Shown here one piece after another: positions 11,802 through 24,094 of a stretch of 64,000 bases of DNA. Below the pieces are notes generated by a model. It did no database searches and was not told the DNA's origin. It was given only the letters and a program-made list of their open reading frames with translations. The position numbers were made by a program, and so were the translations under genes. How positions within the stretch are numbered: position 1 is the first letter of the stretch; every line of letters begins with the position of its first letter. The stretch spans positions 1-64,000 of the forward strand of contig JAMQCK010000011.1 of the NCBI GenBank assembly GCA_024196135.1, given 5' to 3'. Origin of the DNA: Pleurotus ostreatus/Saccharomyces cerevisiae fusant. Taxonomy: Eukaryota; Opisthokonta.

Positions 11802-13903
11802 ATGGCGACTGTCCCTTCGACGCCCACCCACAGCCGCCTCTCCAGCTCCCACCTCTCCCATGCATCCCCCCACTACACGACAACTAGGAGGCACTCCCTC
11901 TACGGCGTCGAGGATCGTATCATCATCGACCCCGGCTCGCGCATCTGGAAGGTCGGCTTCAGCGGCGAGGGCCGCCCGCGCGACGTCGTCTATGGCAGTG
12001 GCAGCGCAGACTTGGAGCTGTACAACCTTCAACGAGCGTCGGACCCGGCGGAGCGCGCGGAGGAGGAGCGGTTGTTAGAAGTACGGCTAGAGAGCAGGCT
12101 GCGATCGGTCTTTCATAAGTGAGTGGGTTGGGTTCGGGTTCAGTGAAGGGTGGAGCGAGGCTGATGAGGTTGGCAGGTCGTTGCTAACAGATCCGAAGGC
12201 GAGGAAGGTGATCTTGATAGAGCATCCGTTGCTGCCGTTGTACATCAAGGAGATGTTGGCGCGAATATTGTTTGAGAATCTGCAGGTGCGCGCGCGCCTA
12301 CCTTGTTGATGAAGTACTGCAGCTAACTTCAAGACTAGGTCCCATCTGTATCTTTCGCGTCCAGTCACTTACTATCCCTCTTCACCGTCGGTCGCATCAC
12401 CGGACTCGTCCTCGACTGTGGACATCTCGAAAGCGTCGCACTACCCGTACGTCGCCACACCCTCATGCCCTCCTCAGTTTTGACTTCCTCTTGCCCCCAG
12501 ATCTTCGCCTCCCGCCCCCTCTACCCCCAACTGCGCACAACCCCCCTCGCCGGCTCGCGCCTCACGACCCACCTTCGTAACCTCATCCTCCTCTTCGGCA
12601 CATACCTCCCACCACCGACCTCACTCTCCTCCGCCGTCAACGTGCCAGCGGCAAACCGCGCAGTACGCGTCCCCGAGGACATCCTCACCACCGCCGTCGT
12701 CGAGGACATCAAGGCCCGCTGCTGCTTTGTTGGCTCAAGCATGGCCGCGCACGCTGCAGACTTGCGCGACCCTACCCCAGCGTCGTCAGAAGCGGACGAG
12801 CCAAGCTTCCACAGAAGTGACTCCGGATTCTCAAGGGAATCGGGCTTCTCACGGGAAAGCGGGATGCAGAGCGAGAGCGACTTCTCGCATCTGTCGAGTA
12901 CGAGGGAGAGCGAGGATTTCTCGGTCGTCAGTCTGCCGAGGACGGGGGGTGAGGGGAGGGAAGGAGGAGGGGGCAGTGGGGGAAATAACTTGCAGCAGTT
13001 GGCGGCACTGTATACAAGGCATTCGAGTGCGACGGATATTCGGTTGCCCGTGACGCCGCCTGCGTCGCAGAATACGGGCACGGGGATGGGGCTGCTGGTC
13101 GTGCCGGGCTGGGTCCGCGAGCGGGCGGCGGAGGTGCTGTTTGAGGGCGGTGATGTCGATGAGAGCAGTGTGGCGGAGGTTATCTTGGACGCCTTGCTTA
13201 TGGTACGTAATTCTTCAGCTACAACTTCCTTCGATCTCACTCAATCGCATCCCAGGTCCCCATTGACCTCCGGAAAACGCTCATATCCTCCATCCTCATC
13301 ACCGGCGGCACCGCCATGCTACCCGGCTTCATCCCTCGCCTCCACTCCGAGCTCCTGCGCGCCATGGCTCCGCCCCTTGTCTCGCACGACCGTCCACGAA
13401 GAGGAAAGGGCAAGGCGCCCCCACCGCCGCCCTACGACCCTTATGGAGTCCTGAGACCACTTATACCCCATGTGGCGATATTAAACAATCCATCCCCGCC
13501 ACGGGATGGGAACAGGAACGCGGGGCGCGCGCCGGCTTTCACGCCAGCGACTATGGCGTGGGTCGGGGGCTCGTTGGCTGGGTAAGTAGTTATTTGAGCC
13601 CCATCAAGTGTGAAAAAGGTACTGATCGCCACCTCCAGCTCCCTCAAAACCGGCGGCTCCGAGGTGGCGCGCGAGAAATGGGACGAGAACCAAGACGCTG
13701 CTGCCGACGAGAGCATGCAGATCTCGTCTCCGGGCCCGAACGTAAGCGTCAACAAGCCACGGGGCTCGCCTGGCAGGACGCTGCTACCGGACTGGACTAC
13801 TAGTCCATTGCCCATGGGCGCACCACCGGTGGTGAACATCGCGGCGAACCGGCCTCAGCCGCCAGCGGAGGCGCAGCCGGCGAGTATGCAGGTGGGGGCG
13901 TAA
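11802..13903 (+). CDS. ARP10: Actin-related protein ARP10 (dynactin subunit)
   Basis: Exons 11802-12118, 12177-12285, 12339-12446, 12501-13202, 13256-13581 and 13639-13903 encode about 608 residues. Actin-fold landmarks are IIIDPGSRIWKVGFSGE (phosphate loop 1), VILIEHPLLPLYIKEMLARILFE, GLVLDCGHLESVALP (phosphate loop 2) and LITGGTAMLPGFIPRLHSEL; the GGS ahead of LKTGGSEVAREKWDE ends the fold. ARP10/Arp11 caps the pointed end of the Arp1 filament in dynactin, the activator of dynein. The protein is much longer than actin because exon 4 carries a Ser/Gly-rich insertion with a repeated GFSRES unit. An in-frame ATG at 11736 would add 22 residues; the ATG at 11802 in CACCGCGATGG is preferred. Divergence from actin around the nucleotide pocket fits ARP10 rather than ARP1. 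Confidence 0.88.
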
Positions 13904-14641
13904 GCAGTGGAATTAGAGTGGGTCTCTACTATATATTCGACTATTTCGCGTGTTTCTGTGCGCAGGGATATCGCATTTACTGGATGGAGCATGCCCCCAT
14001 CGCGCATCCCAATCCGGCAGGTTTTATGGCCAGCGCACGTGTGCCCGCGTTAGGTCCCGAATACGTCACCTGCGCCGATCTTCCCAGCGCCCATTGGCTG
14101 CTTGGCGCTCGTCCTGTTGCCTGGATGCTGTACCCGCGCACGTCCGAGCTGCATTGCAGGCATCTTGCATTCTTCGCTGCTCGCGAAGCCATCTTTGCGC
14201 CGGCGAGTGTGCGATAATCGAAACCCCACGATTTCGCGGGCCCAATTCCCCAACATATTGCCCGCTTCTCCCATTGTGCGCGGTTTCTGGTGAATGATCT
14301 TCGAAGCGTCTTGGTGAATTGTCTTCGACGCGGACCACAAAAAACCCACGCCTCGTCTTCGGCAACCATCGATCCATGCGGCGGCCTCGCCTGCGCCTCG
14401 GCTCTGCCCGCGCGCGATGCGAGACACACTGGGGAGGACGTCATGGGGCTCGTGGCCAGAGTCTTATAAGGTCCTCCTCGCGTCCGCCTCCGTCCGCAGG
14501 CGCCCACGCCGTTTGCACCTTCCTACCGCCGCTCACGCCAGCTGCCCCGCAGCGGTCGTCCATCTCCTTCAGCGGCTCCCTATCACTATCGACACCTGAA
14601 CCTCTTTGTCCCCGTCCGCCCCTTTCTCACTCACCATCACG
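13904..14641. other. Intergenic, promoter of the small Lys-rich gene
   Basis: No gene is supported. A short direct repeat around 14290-14335 (GGTGAAT-GTCTTCGA-like, twice) is the only structure noticed. Confidence 0.4.
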
Positions 14642-15083
14642 ATGCCCGGGTTCCTCAGCAAGCTGAAGGCGAAGCTCAGCCGCAAGGGCAAGAAGGGAAA
14701 GAAGGAGGAGGCTGCGCCCGCCGCTGAGCCGGAGGTGGCTGCAGCTGCTGCTACCTCGGAGGACCAGCAGGTCTCCATTCAGCCGCACCCTGCTGTATGT
14801 GTTGCCTACCTGATGTATTTAACCCCGGAACTAACTCTCCCTGCAGAAGTCCAACGACCCTGCCGACCTCAACCCGCCCCAGCCTGGCGGCGGCATGCGC
14901 CACGATGGCGGCATGGAGGCGCACCACGCGCGCGACCCGCACGTCCCTGCGCCCGAGGTCTTGAGCAGCCTCCCCGAGCCCGCGGTGCGTTCATAAGCTT
15001 ACCCCTATACAACATGACAGCTGATCAGCCTCTTGCAGACGCACGAGGAGCTCCAGGCGCGCCAGGCCGAGCTGAACAAGTAG
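14642..15083 (+). CDS. Small Lys/Ala/Pro-rich hypothetical protein
   Basis: Exons 14642-14794, 14847-14984 and 15039-15083, both introns phase 0, encode 111 residues. The N-terminus MPGFLSKLKAKLSRKGKKGK is strongly basic and could be an amphipathic membrane- or nucleic-acid-binding helix. An Ala/Glu-rich middle follows, then Pro/Gly/His-rich sequence and a short C-terminal helix (HEELQARQAELNK). Introns have clean GT-AG ends and the 5' leader is long and pyrimidine-rich, as in highly expressed genes. I do not recognise the protein and give no function. Confidence 0.6.
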
Positions 15084-15978
15084 GCTCTTGGGCTAGCAGT
15101 CATATGAGCGCTTCACCCACTACCCACGCGCTTCCCTCACCCCTTCCACGCCTTACTTCTCCGCACCCCTCACGCCTCACCCTTCCGCACCTTCCATTCC
15201 TCTCACCTGCCTTTTCGGATGTACTACTATTATCCTTCACGATCACGCCCTTCACGTTCTACGCTGTACATATTCTAGTACTCGTCTTAATCCGGGACCA
15301 GTGCCCTTTACGATGGATCTTGTTTGTTGACATTCGTCGTCTTGTCGCTGGTCCTCGTTCCCTTCGAAAGAACCCTTCCACTCGTTTTCATTGGTGTGGG
15401 ATTCAAGACGAACGAGTCTACGCCCTGCGGAGGCCACGGAAGGTGATGTTTGTATGTTAGTGCAGCCATCTCTATGTTGATCTTTCGCCTGGGCTGACGT
15501 TATGCTACTTCCTTCGGATCTGCCGACCGATGCGCAGAAGGTACCCTGCGAGTCGCCACTGCCATTCGCGAGGCTAGACGTCGAACGTCATCTTCCTCTG
15601 AGTAAGGAATCGAACGACTCTATCGAGGAACGCGTCACTTCACCGACTTGAAGAACTGCGTCACGTGCCGGCTTTCTAAACCTCAGTCGCGAAATTGTGG
15701 CACCGCCGCGTATCTCGGTTGTAGGGCAACAAATCCCGGTAGAAGCCCTTGCTGATTGACCATATACACGTGCAGTCTTATCCGAATCGGCAGATGCTCG
15801 AACCCAAGGGCCTGCGGATTTGTGGGTGCCGACTGGATGGGGATTCAGGGGAAGGATTACCTTATATATCGCGAGCGAACACGTGATGATTAGCGCCCAG
15901 ATGTATAAGAGGCCGCCAGCTCGACGCGTCCTGCATCTTATCCTCAACCTCCATCTCAACCCTTAGAACTCACTCAGA
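15084..15978. other. Intergenic
   Basis: Pyrimidine-rich 3' flank of the small gene, then the promoter of the peroxiredoxin gene with TATATATCG at about 15864. No gene is seen. Confidence 0.45.
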
Positions 15979-16846
15979 ATGCCATCGATTAAGGTCGGCG
16001 ACAAGCTCCCCGAGGGCAAGTTCACCTACGTGCCCTACAGCCCCGAGCTCGAGGATGGGGTGCGTCGCGTCGTCCATCGCTGATGATGAGCTGTGCGCTG
16101 ACGACGGCTGTCTTTCGACTCGTACAGCTCGCGTGCGGTGTCCCGGTCCCCTACTCGACCGAGGAGTGGAAGGGCAAGAAGGTCGTGCTCTTCTCAGTCC
16201 CGGGCGCGTTCACGGTATGTCGCAAGCCGCTCGCCATCCAAGATCCCACCGGCTCATCAGTACCCTCCTCCTGCTTTCCTTGTTCTAGCCCACCTGCCAC
16301 GTCAACCATCTCCCACCCTATCTGAAGAAGTACGACGAGTTCAAGGCGAAGGGTGTCGGTGCGTGCGATTATCGAAACTGCTATGGCGCCATCTGACCCA
16401 CGATGCCACCGCAGATATCATCGCTGTTGTGGCTGCGAACGACCCCTTCGTGATGAGCGGCTGGGCGCGCGTTGAGGGGCTCAAGGACAAGGTATGTCTG
16501 TATGCCGCACATGTGTATTGCTATCTCACCGTACTTCTCAGATCCTTGCCCTTTCCGATGCCAACGCGGCCTGGGCCAGCCAGCTTGGTCTCTCTGTCGA
16601 CCTGGTACGTCTTTCAATGAAGCCGTAGTCCCATCACTGTCGCACTGATACGCAATTCCCAGTCGTCCAAGGGCTTCGGCATCCGTACTGGCCGCTGGGC
16701 TGCCATCATCGACGACCTCACCGTCAAGTACATCGAGGTACGTGTAGCTCTTAACTGCTGTGACTTCGCTAACGCATCAACAGGCCGAGCCCAACCCGGG
16801 GGAGCTCAGCGTCTCTAGCGCCGATGCTGTCCTCTCGAAGCTCTAA
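15979..16846 (+). CDS. Type II (Prx5-like) peroxiredoxin with C-terminal SKL
   Basis: Seven exons (15979-16059, 16128-16214, 16289-16358, 16415-16491, 16542-16604, 16663-16737, 16784-16846) encode 171 residues. The start MPSIKVGDKLPEGKF, the active-site block VLFSVPGAFTPTC with peroxidatic Cys59, the NDPFVMSGWA block and R-W-A-A-I-I-D-D are diagnostic for the Prx5/Ahp1/PMP20 subfamily, which reduces alkyl hydroperoxides and H2O2 with thioredoxin or glutathione. The last three residues are SKL, the canonical type 1 peroxisomal targeting signal, as in yeast PMP20-type proteins. The other cysteine seen, Cys30, is not at the usual resolving place, so a 1-Cys mechanism is possible. Several homologues are known as fungal allergens (Asp f 3 type). 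Confidence 0.92.
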
Positions 16847-17642
16847 GCGACCTTCGTGTAACTGTACGCGTCAGCCTGCCATAACTATGTAGACTAATAG
16901 AAATCCAATGTACAATGTATGGTGACTTCTCTTGATGGAGAGGTGTTCGTGCTGGCCCAGAGTCGGCTGGAAGCTGATCGACGCCCATCCGTGGAGGTGG
17001 GAGGCAAGTACGCCATTCTACACCCATCGTGCGCGGGGAACCGGTGTCTCTGACCGTGCACTGAGGATCTTGGGTCCAATTCAGCACGCACGCCGTAGTA
17101 GAGATGTACGGAATTTAGACAGGTCATTGGTGGGATGCACGAAACGAAGTCGCGGTTTGGGAAACAATGGGATTGTGGCAACGAGGTCGAACGTGCTCAG
17201 GATTTCTTACCCGCGTGCCAGGCCACGGATGACTCGTGCGGACTGAGCATTCAGGTATCAACTTTACGGGACACCCTAATGAGAATTATTCCCCGCGACC
17301 GGGCGGAGTTCTTGCGAGCGGCAGCGGGTTGTAGCCGCGATCCGCTATACTTCTTTCGCCTGTCTCTACCCAAGCAGATTCAGGCAAATATATTCAGGGA
17401 CTCTTCACACGATAAGGATTCACGTACAATAACTACAGACGTATAGGTACATACACGTGCACTAATTACAGCAACACACGAAAAGACGAGACGCAGAGGG
17501 CGGAAACTGGAAGGGATGTCGATGTCCGTGGCACGCAGGAGGGGGAAAATCGTTCGTTCGATTGGTGGCGATATTGTGACGGGTGAGGAAGCTGTCCAGC
17601 GTTTGACCGTTATGCTCCGATCCGGTAAATCTGCGTCATGCG
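16847..17642. other. Intergenic between convergent genes
   Basis: No motif or splice-supported reading frame was found. It is the shared 3' flank of the peroxiredoxin gene and Cys-rich gene 2. Confidence 0.45.
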
Positions 17643-18216
17643 CTACAAGCGCGAACGGCGTTTCTTGCGTGGTTTCTTCACCCGGCAATGACATGGCTGA
17701 CCATGAACACACGGCTTGACGAGTTTGATCCCTTTGAGGACATCCCCTTCATAGCGTATATATCCCTGCACGTCGGCGCCTCCATGGCATACCGGACAAT
17801 CGACAAGTCCACAATCGTCATAGTCATCGCAGGTGGTCCAAGTCTCTGTGCCAACAAATCTGACAGCATTCCTCAGTGACGCTTAAAATCCTTTCAAGAT
17901 GATACTCACGGGCCCCTGGGACAGCGTAAAAAATTGCAATCGATCCTTTTGTAATCGCCCTGGTGCGCCTTACTAGCCGACCTATGTTCCTCTCGGAAGC
18001 GACAATTGACATCATCGCAGCGAACCTGTGATCTTGCGGTTAGCAAGCCAGGCCTCCGGAGGACTCAGCATGGCGTACCCGGTATGGCATATCCTCTACG
18101 TCGTTGAATTGATACGCTTCATACGGGAACTCGGGATGGACATAGTCTGCGATGACCACGTTGTGATTGCCACACCGATTTTTCTCATTGGTGACCCAGA
18201 GAGTGTAATTGCACAT
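17643..18216 (-). CDS. Small Cys/His-rich family protein, member 2
   Basis: Exons 18216-18079, 18025-17910 and 17859-17643 encode 156 residues, with introns in phase 0 and phase 2. MCNY opens exon 1 and C15-G-x2-N follows. Exon 2 has C-x4-C-R-x4-H-x6-H, then C-x4-C-x2-G-P; exon 3 has C-G-L-x2-C-x2-C-x-G-G followed by QGYIRYEGDVL. The C-terminus is extra cysteine (CVHGQPCHC) and a basic run KKPRKKRRSR that looks like a nuclear localisation signal. The Cys/His pattern implies metal binding, inferred only. The unspliced frame of exon 1 continues through the intron and hides the gene. A TATA element lies about 195 bases upstream (18409-18415). Confidence 0.78.
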
Positions 18217-19957
18217 TTCGTCGGATCGAGCCTGCAGCTTTCGAAGGCAATGACACGGGCTGAGAATGGCCCCACGTACTCGGTCCTTGAGACTGGCTGG
18301 CTGAGGAATGTGGCCCGGATGGTAACCTCGAAAAACGTTGGTGGCACAGAAGTAGCGGATGCGGGACTGATAGCAGGGGGAGACGACGAAGAGTTCTGGT
18401 GATCCCCCTATATATCCGCAGAGCGACGCTTGTCTGATCTGAAGGCCCAGCCAGCATCGCACATAAAAGAGAAAAAGACATGGTACGGACCGCACGGTGA
18501 AATGGACATGAATTGCTACTATAGAGATGCCGGAAGCTTCGCGCGAGATCGAAGAATGCGTTTTCGTATTCTGACAGGCCCTTTTCACGTTGCGTGTGTA
18601 GAATGTCTGCGTGCCGCGGCCGTGGCTTGGTCCAGTCGTCCACCATTTTGGGTACAAGCGCTGATAGAGTTGAGCTGTTGGGCCAGAGTACGGTTCTTAC
18701 AGTGTTCGCGCAGCGCGGAGAGTCAGGTATAATTGCCGAAGAAGATGACGAAGGCCCACGTAGAGTGGAACAGGAATAGCCCGAATTCAATGAAGCGCCA
18801 TCTCGAAGGGGCTGTGACGAAATTAGCGGCGCAAGCCTGAGGTCCCCGCTGATAGTCATGTTACGTGCGCCAGGTCCCATATTCAGTCGTAGATCCATGG
18901 GAATAGAGACACCGACTCGGTACTGCGGGTCAGCGGTCGTGGTGGCATAGATTAAGGAGACCGAAGATCTGGTTCAAGTACGTGAGGCGGCTGATCTGAA
19001 GGCAGTTCAGTCGCAAGATCTGACATTTTATAGTCACGAGAACTCGTATACGGAGGGCTGAGATGAAGGGCAGACGTTTCGGACGAAGACGTGAGCGAGG
19101 CACACTTCGCGTTCGACGGGCGCTTGCGAATAGAGTTATGAGTTGTGAGAAGGTTGTTGCTTGCGCACTTCAAGCGAGAGGATAGCTGAGATGGGGACAT
19201 CCCGGACTAGGGCTGTAGAGAATGCGCGGAGAGCGCCCATGAAGGAATGAGGCAAAGCAGACCAAGCGTGACAGGCGTTGTGACATTTGCTGTCTTCGGG
19301 ACCGTGGACCTACACGGGCCTACGACATTCATGGCCGTAAACATCCGTTAGAAACTTGCACTACTCCCCGCATCCACGCATCCTCAGGTAGCAGTCATGC
19401 TAGCAGCTATGCTCTCCAAAAGGGGCATTGTATTGTAAAAGCCGTCGCCTCTCTCGCAAGCGTCGATGAATTGACTTCGGAACAGACGGGCGATACCTCA
19501 CCCCAGTCGCGAAACCAGCGCCGCCGCCGCCACATCCATCCTGCGCTCAACTCTGATCACCTTCCGATCACCTATCTTAGTGCACGATGACCTTCTCCTC
19601 GACCGATCTATGAAGACCTCCCGCGAACGGCGCGGTCGCAGATTGCGCGCGGCTTCCCAGCGCAGGCGCCTCCGGCGCTCGATTTCAATTCGGACCTCAT
19701 ACATACAGAATTTCCACACATGTACAGCTACGGTAGACACGCGTAAAAGTCAAGGACAGGAGGAAGGTCGCCAATAATAGGCGAAGGAACGTGAATGAGT
19801 CGTGATAATTGTGGCAAAGCAACAAAGGAGAAGAGAGGCTTGATCTTTCAATTGACGTTGGCGCACCAGATAGATGAGTGCGGAAACACAAGGACGGCAA
19901 GAGTTGAGAAAGAAATAGACGAATATGGATGAGTCAGGAACCCAAGCCGAGCGCAGT
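18217..19957. other. Intergenic, 1.7 kb, between two Cys-rich genes
   Basis: It contains the promoter of member 2, with TATATAG near 18409-18415 on the minus strand. A minus-strand stretch near 18640-18800 translates to hydrophobic sequence interrupted by stops and could be a decayed membrane-protein gene, but no family could be named. Confidence 0.35.
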
Positions 19958-20681
19958 TCAGTAGCGCCAAGGGCGCTGGGGACGGGGAGGGCGCGGATGG
20001 CGCGGACCCTGGTACGCCCGCGCACCAGGTTCGCGTCTAGCAGTGTTCGGCTGATCGTGGCGAGCAGGCTCTGGGACAAAGTACCCATTACCGACGGGAG
20101 GAATGGACGGTACTGGCCACGGCTCAGCGAACCGCGGTCCATAGTAAACCTCGTACTTCTGCGTGTCGTCTGAACCGTACATACGTCCGCCGCCCTTGCA
20201 GTTGCGGCAGATGTTGAGGCCACAGCAATATTCCTTGTCACTAATGGTGCGGAGGCGGCCAATGTAGCTAGAAAGAAGATAATCAGTGGCGAAGAAATAC
20301 GTGACACGAGCGAGTCAGGCGAATGGGGAGGACAAATCACGCACGGGCCTTTGGGGCATCCCAGTTCGTTGCAGGTAAGATGACGGCGGGTGTGCGGATC
20401 GTAATGAGAGACGATGCGGGTATGGTCTGGCTTGTAGCGGCAGAACTCGATGTGGCAAGGGATCTATACATATGATGGTAATCTCCGTCAGCGAATGGAG
20501 GCGGAGACGGATGGCCTGCCATTCTCAATTTCCTGGTATAAAAAAAACAGCTTACCACATCCCTACGGTTCCACCACTCCGCGGGTTCAGGATCCCCGTG
20601 ATTGCTCTCGTGGCATATCATGACGTTGAATATGCCACAATCATTGTGGTCGTTCGTGACGAGGACGGTAAAGCCGCACAT
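19958..20681 (-). CDS. Small Cys/His-rich family protein, member 3
   Basis: Exons 20681-20556, 20463-20345 and 20267-19958 encode 184 residues with the family intron phases 0 and 2. It has MCGF, C15-G-x2-N, C-x4-C-R-x4-H-x5-H, C-x4-C-x2-G-P and C-G-L-x2-C-x2-C-x-G-G at matching places. After KYEVYYG the tail is long and Pro/Arg-rich (GPRHPRPPRPQRPWRY), without the lysine cluster of member 2. Member 2 lies 1.7 kb downstream in the same orientation, so the two may be a tandem duplication. A TTATAAG element stands about 165 bases upstream (20844-20850). Function unknown; metal binding inferred from the residue pattern. Confidence 0.8.
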
Positions 20682-21481
20682 CTGAGCGGTGGTATCAGAT
20701 GGACAGGATGGTCAATGGCTGCCTGCAAGAAGACTTAACGAAGTGAGACGCCGATGTACAGAGATCCAAGAATTGTTTTTTTTCAAAACTGGAGACAGAG
20801 AGGGAGGGAGAGAGACGACTGAGAGCTAGCGTTCGGGAAGCCCTTATAAGCCCGCCGAGTACGCGTGAGATCGGAAGGCCCGTGCAGTGAGAGTATGTCA
20901 GGACCTGCGCAATGGAAGCGTCACTGTCGAGACCAGTCGTACACAGAAGTAAGATAGGTGCGAGCCCAATGAGAACCTTGGAGTCAGTTGACGCGTGTCG
21001 GCAGCGCAACACGGCACCCGGTCAGAGGAGGGGCGCGCCCGCAAATCAATATCTACTCGAAGTCGAAGAAGCGCGCAGGCCCTTGCATGGAAGTCCAAGT
21101 TCTCTTGAAGTTGGAAGGCTTCGAAAACCTACGAAGGAGAGAACAGAAGCTCGTGAAGATGGCGATGAGTGTGGCCATGATGGTGCAGGTCAAGACGTGG
21201 TCACAAACTGTGACTTGTAGCATCCCTATGGACCCATGCGGACCCATGATCCTCCTGTCCCTCGTAGTCAGTATGCATATCGATGGGTGTGGATGGCATG
21301 AATTGCCCAGGGATTTCTAACAGACATCCGGCTATAGCGCTCCCCAGTTGATATTCTATTCTACAATAATGCAGATCCGGATCCCTGAGTCCAAAGTCCG
21401 CGCGAAGAGTCCCGATAGTACCGCGATTCATACATCAAGCCTCAGCCCATGTTACAGACCGTTGCTTCAACAGAGCCATGC
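20682..21481. other. Intergenic
   Basis: Promoter of Cys-rich gene 3, then the 3' flank of the glycosyltransferase-like gene. Nothing else was recognised. Confidence 0.4.
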
Positions 21482-23710
21482 TCACTGCTTCAGCCCAGCT
21501 CGCACATCGTCGAACACGCCGAGGTCAGCCCCGCCGAACCACTCGACCACCGCACGCGCCATCTTCCTCGTCTGCTGCTGCACCTGCGGTAGGCGAGCTT
21601 CGGCGTCACCCCCACCATCTTCCCCTGTGATGCCCTCGCCATGAGCGATTCTCGCACCGGCAATACAGGAAGCCGCCTCATCGTCGAGCACCACGTCCTC
21701 CTTCCTGCCACTAACCACCCTGCTCTCCAACGCCCGCTTCAGCGCCTTCGATGCGGCTCCTCGCGTATATGCCTCCTCGACAGCACCCGCCCAGTCGCCC
21801 TGCTCGTACGCAGCGCGCGACAGCTCGACGCCCGTCCCTTCCTCGTCCAAAAGAAGTCGCAGCCCATGTTCCTCGATGAACAAAGGTCTTGACACTACAT
21901 GCACATCGTCAGCACACGTCCTCCCCACCAACCACGCGCATATCGACCGCCAGCCTCAGAGCCGCGACTCACCATACACAAAAGGCGTACACGCATCGAT
22001 GCACTCCGACACCGTCCCATAGCCCAACTTGCCCAGCAGGCAATCCGCCACGGCAGTCAGGTCCGGCATATATACGTCCTTCGGCGCGATGAAGAAATCC
22101 TCAGGCATATTCTCGTCCTTATCCTCCTTCGCCCACTGCTCCTTGGACACCCCGCAGATGATCGCGATCCAAGAGTCGTCGGGCAGCAGGCGAGTATCGT
22201 CTGCGGGTTCGCTGTCCGTTGACTCTGATGCTAGGTCGGTGTCGCTATTCAGAACGGGCGTTGGCGGGATGGCGAAGGCGTTGAAGATCGGCGTCGTCTC
22301 GGACTCAGACTTGGATTGCGTCGGTGTTAGAAGGGCATCGAATGTAGGCATCTGGGTATTCGTAACCGGTGACGAGAAAGGCGTCGGCGCGGGCGAGGGC
22401 TTCGTCACAGGCGCCGGCGCGCCGGGAACCCACAAATGCTTCGGTGTTGCGATTCTCGACAGTAACGGTCTCCTTTGCGAGAACGCGGAGCTCGACAGCA
22501 GGTCCGCCAGGTTCTCCTTATTGTTCCCCAGTGTAGTGAGCGAAGACATGCTGGAGTGGAAGGACGGGCTCGGAGTGTGGGATCGACTGCTCGGGCGGCT
22601 ATTGTTGTTACTTTTCGGGCAGCGGATGACTTGACCGCCGAAGGAGACAATGAGGACCTTGCGGTCGTGCAGGTGCTCTGGTATACCGATGGACGAGAGG
22701 TATTGGGCGCGGCCTGAGGGCGTGTATACCGCCGCCGTGCTGGAGGGTCGTACAAGTAGGGGAGCTGGGACGATGGCTCGCGGTCGTCCGTTTGCGCGTG
22801 TAGGGGGGTGTAGCTCTTGAAGTGCGCCGGACCGAAGAGCAAGGAGGTGCTGGACGACTTCAGGCAACAGCGTGTTCGTACTTGAGTCCACCCAATCGGG
22901 AGCAGGAAGCGCAGGGCGGGAGCTGAAGGAGGGAATCGGGATGCATCCGGGCAGGCAGAGCAAGAGGTCGGCGCAGCGGTAGCCGGAGATGATCTCGTTG
23001 ACGAGCGGTACGAGCTCGGCTTGTGGTATGGGGCTGTCTTCGTAGGTGCTCGTGGGTTTCTCGTCTGCTTGAAGGTGATCGGAGGTACTGCCTTCCAGCA
23101 ATGGCGTGCCGAGGTAGCTATAGACGGAGTCAAACGTGAAGTTCGTGATGAGGATGGAGGGTATGCCCGCTTCCTTCGCTGCCAGGCTGATGATGGGTTC
23201 GATGAGCATGTACTCCAGCTGGATCTGAATTGGACGCACCAGCCAAGGAATGCCGCGTCGCTCAGGACACCCTGAGCACTAATCTCGCGTAGCCAGGTGG
23301 ATTCCATCTCAAGCAATATACTCTTCCTCTGCAAGAACGCCTTCAGGACTTCCACGCTCTTGCGCCGATCGACCTGATATCTGGAGCCGCTGTCAGCACC
23401 CAAGCGTTATACACCGGTACATCACGCACGCTAGAGGCTGTACGATGACAGGATCTATCTCGGCATAGCGATATCTTGCGCCGAGAGCCACGCTGTCCGC
23501 GAAGACGAGCTGTGGCGCGGAGGACACCAGGTAGACTATGGGTCGTATCTCTTCGGGCAGTCGTAGCAGATGTGTTGTGAGCGCAGATACGCGCGTTGCA
23601 TGACCATATCCTAGAGCACCGTCGTCTGTTCAGCTACCTTGCGCAATAGGCGAGGACAGCAAGAACTCACCGTGTCCTGAGCAATAATACACCAGAGTTG
23701 GTCCCGCCAT
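21482..23710 (-). CDS. Glycosyltransferase-like protein related to the L-arabinokinase N-terminal domain
   Basis: Exons 23710-23671, 23610-23430, 23380-23240, 23186-21973 and 21894-21482 encode 662 residues. The N-terminus carries YYCSGHGYGHATRV, the glycine-rich loop of GT-B type glycosyltransferases that starts the non-kinase half of plant L-arabinokinase. PSILITNFTFDSVYSYL, the FIAPKDVYMPDLTA block and KLGYGTVSECIDACTPFVYV-SRPLFIEEHG are the sugar-nucleotide-binding half. No GHMP kinase domain follows. Between about residues 320 and 455 a Ser/Pro/Thr-rich insertion breaks the C-terminal Rossmann-like half. The substrate is unknown; the family is conserved in basidiomycetes. The longest unspliced frame starts inside intron 3, which would give a false start. 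Confidence 0.78.
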
Positions 23711-24094
23711 TGATTACTGTTCCTCTTTCCCAGGAAGCCTCAGTCGGCTGGTGAGTTCGACTCGAAATTAGGACTTTCGGCTATGCAAGTCGTGGTACAG
23801 AAGAGAAACGGCAAGGCGGCCATCGAAGTCGAGCTCATGCCAGAAAGAGTCCGAGCTGCCGGCCAAGGTCATTGATCCCCGAAAGGAAGGACTTCTCGTT
23901 TCGCCGGTCACGAGCTCCTATGTCGCTGGACCCACAACTCTGAAGAAATTCCACAAAAAATGCCGGGCGACCCATTCCACGTATATTACCGTTAGCCCAA
24001 ATTTACAGACTAAGAGAACACGTATACACATCTACTCAACAAAACCCAGGTCATGATACAGTACGCAAACATCAAGCTCCTACTACTGCCGCTG
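23711..24094. other. Intergenic
   Basis: Short promoter of the glycosyltransferase-like gene and 3' flank of the seven-helix gene; no other signal. Confidence 0.4.

Noticed and set aside
18185..18898. Long minus-strand open frame of 237 codons
   Set aside because: It runs antiphase through exon 1 of Cys-rich gene 2 and its promoter; the spliced family pattern explains the region better.
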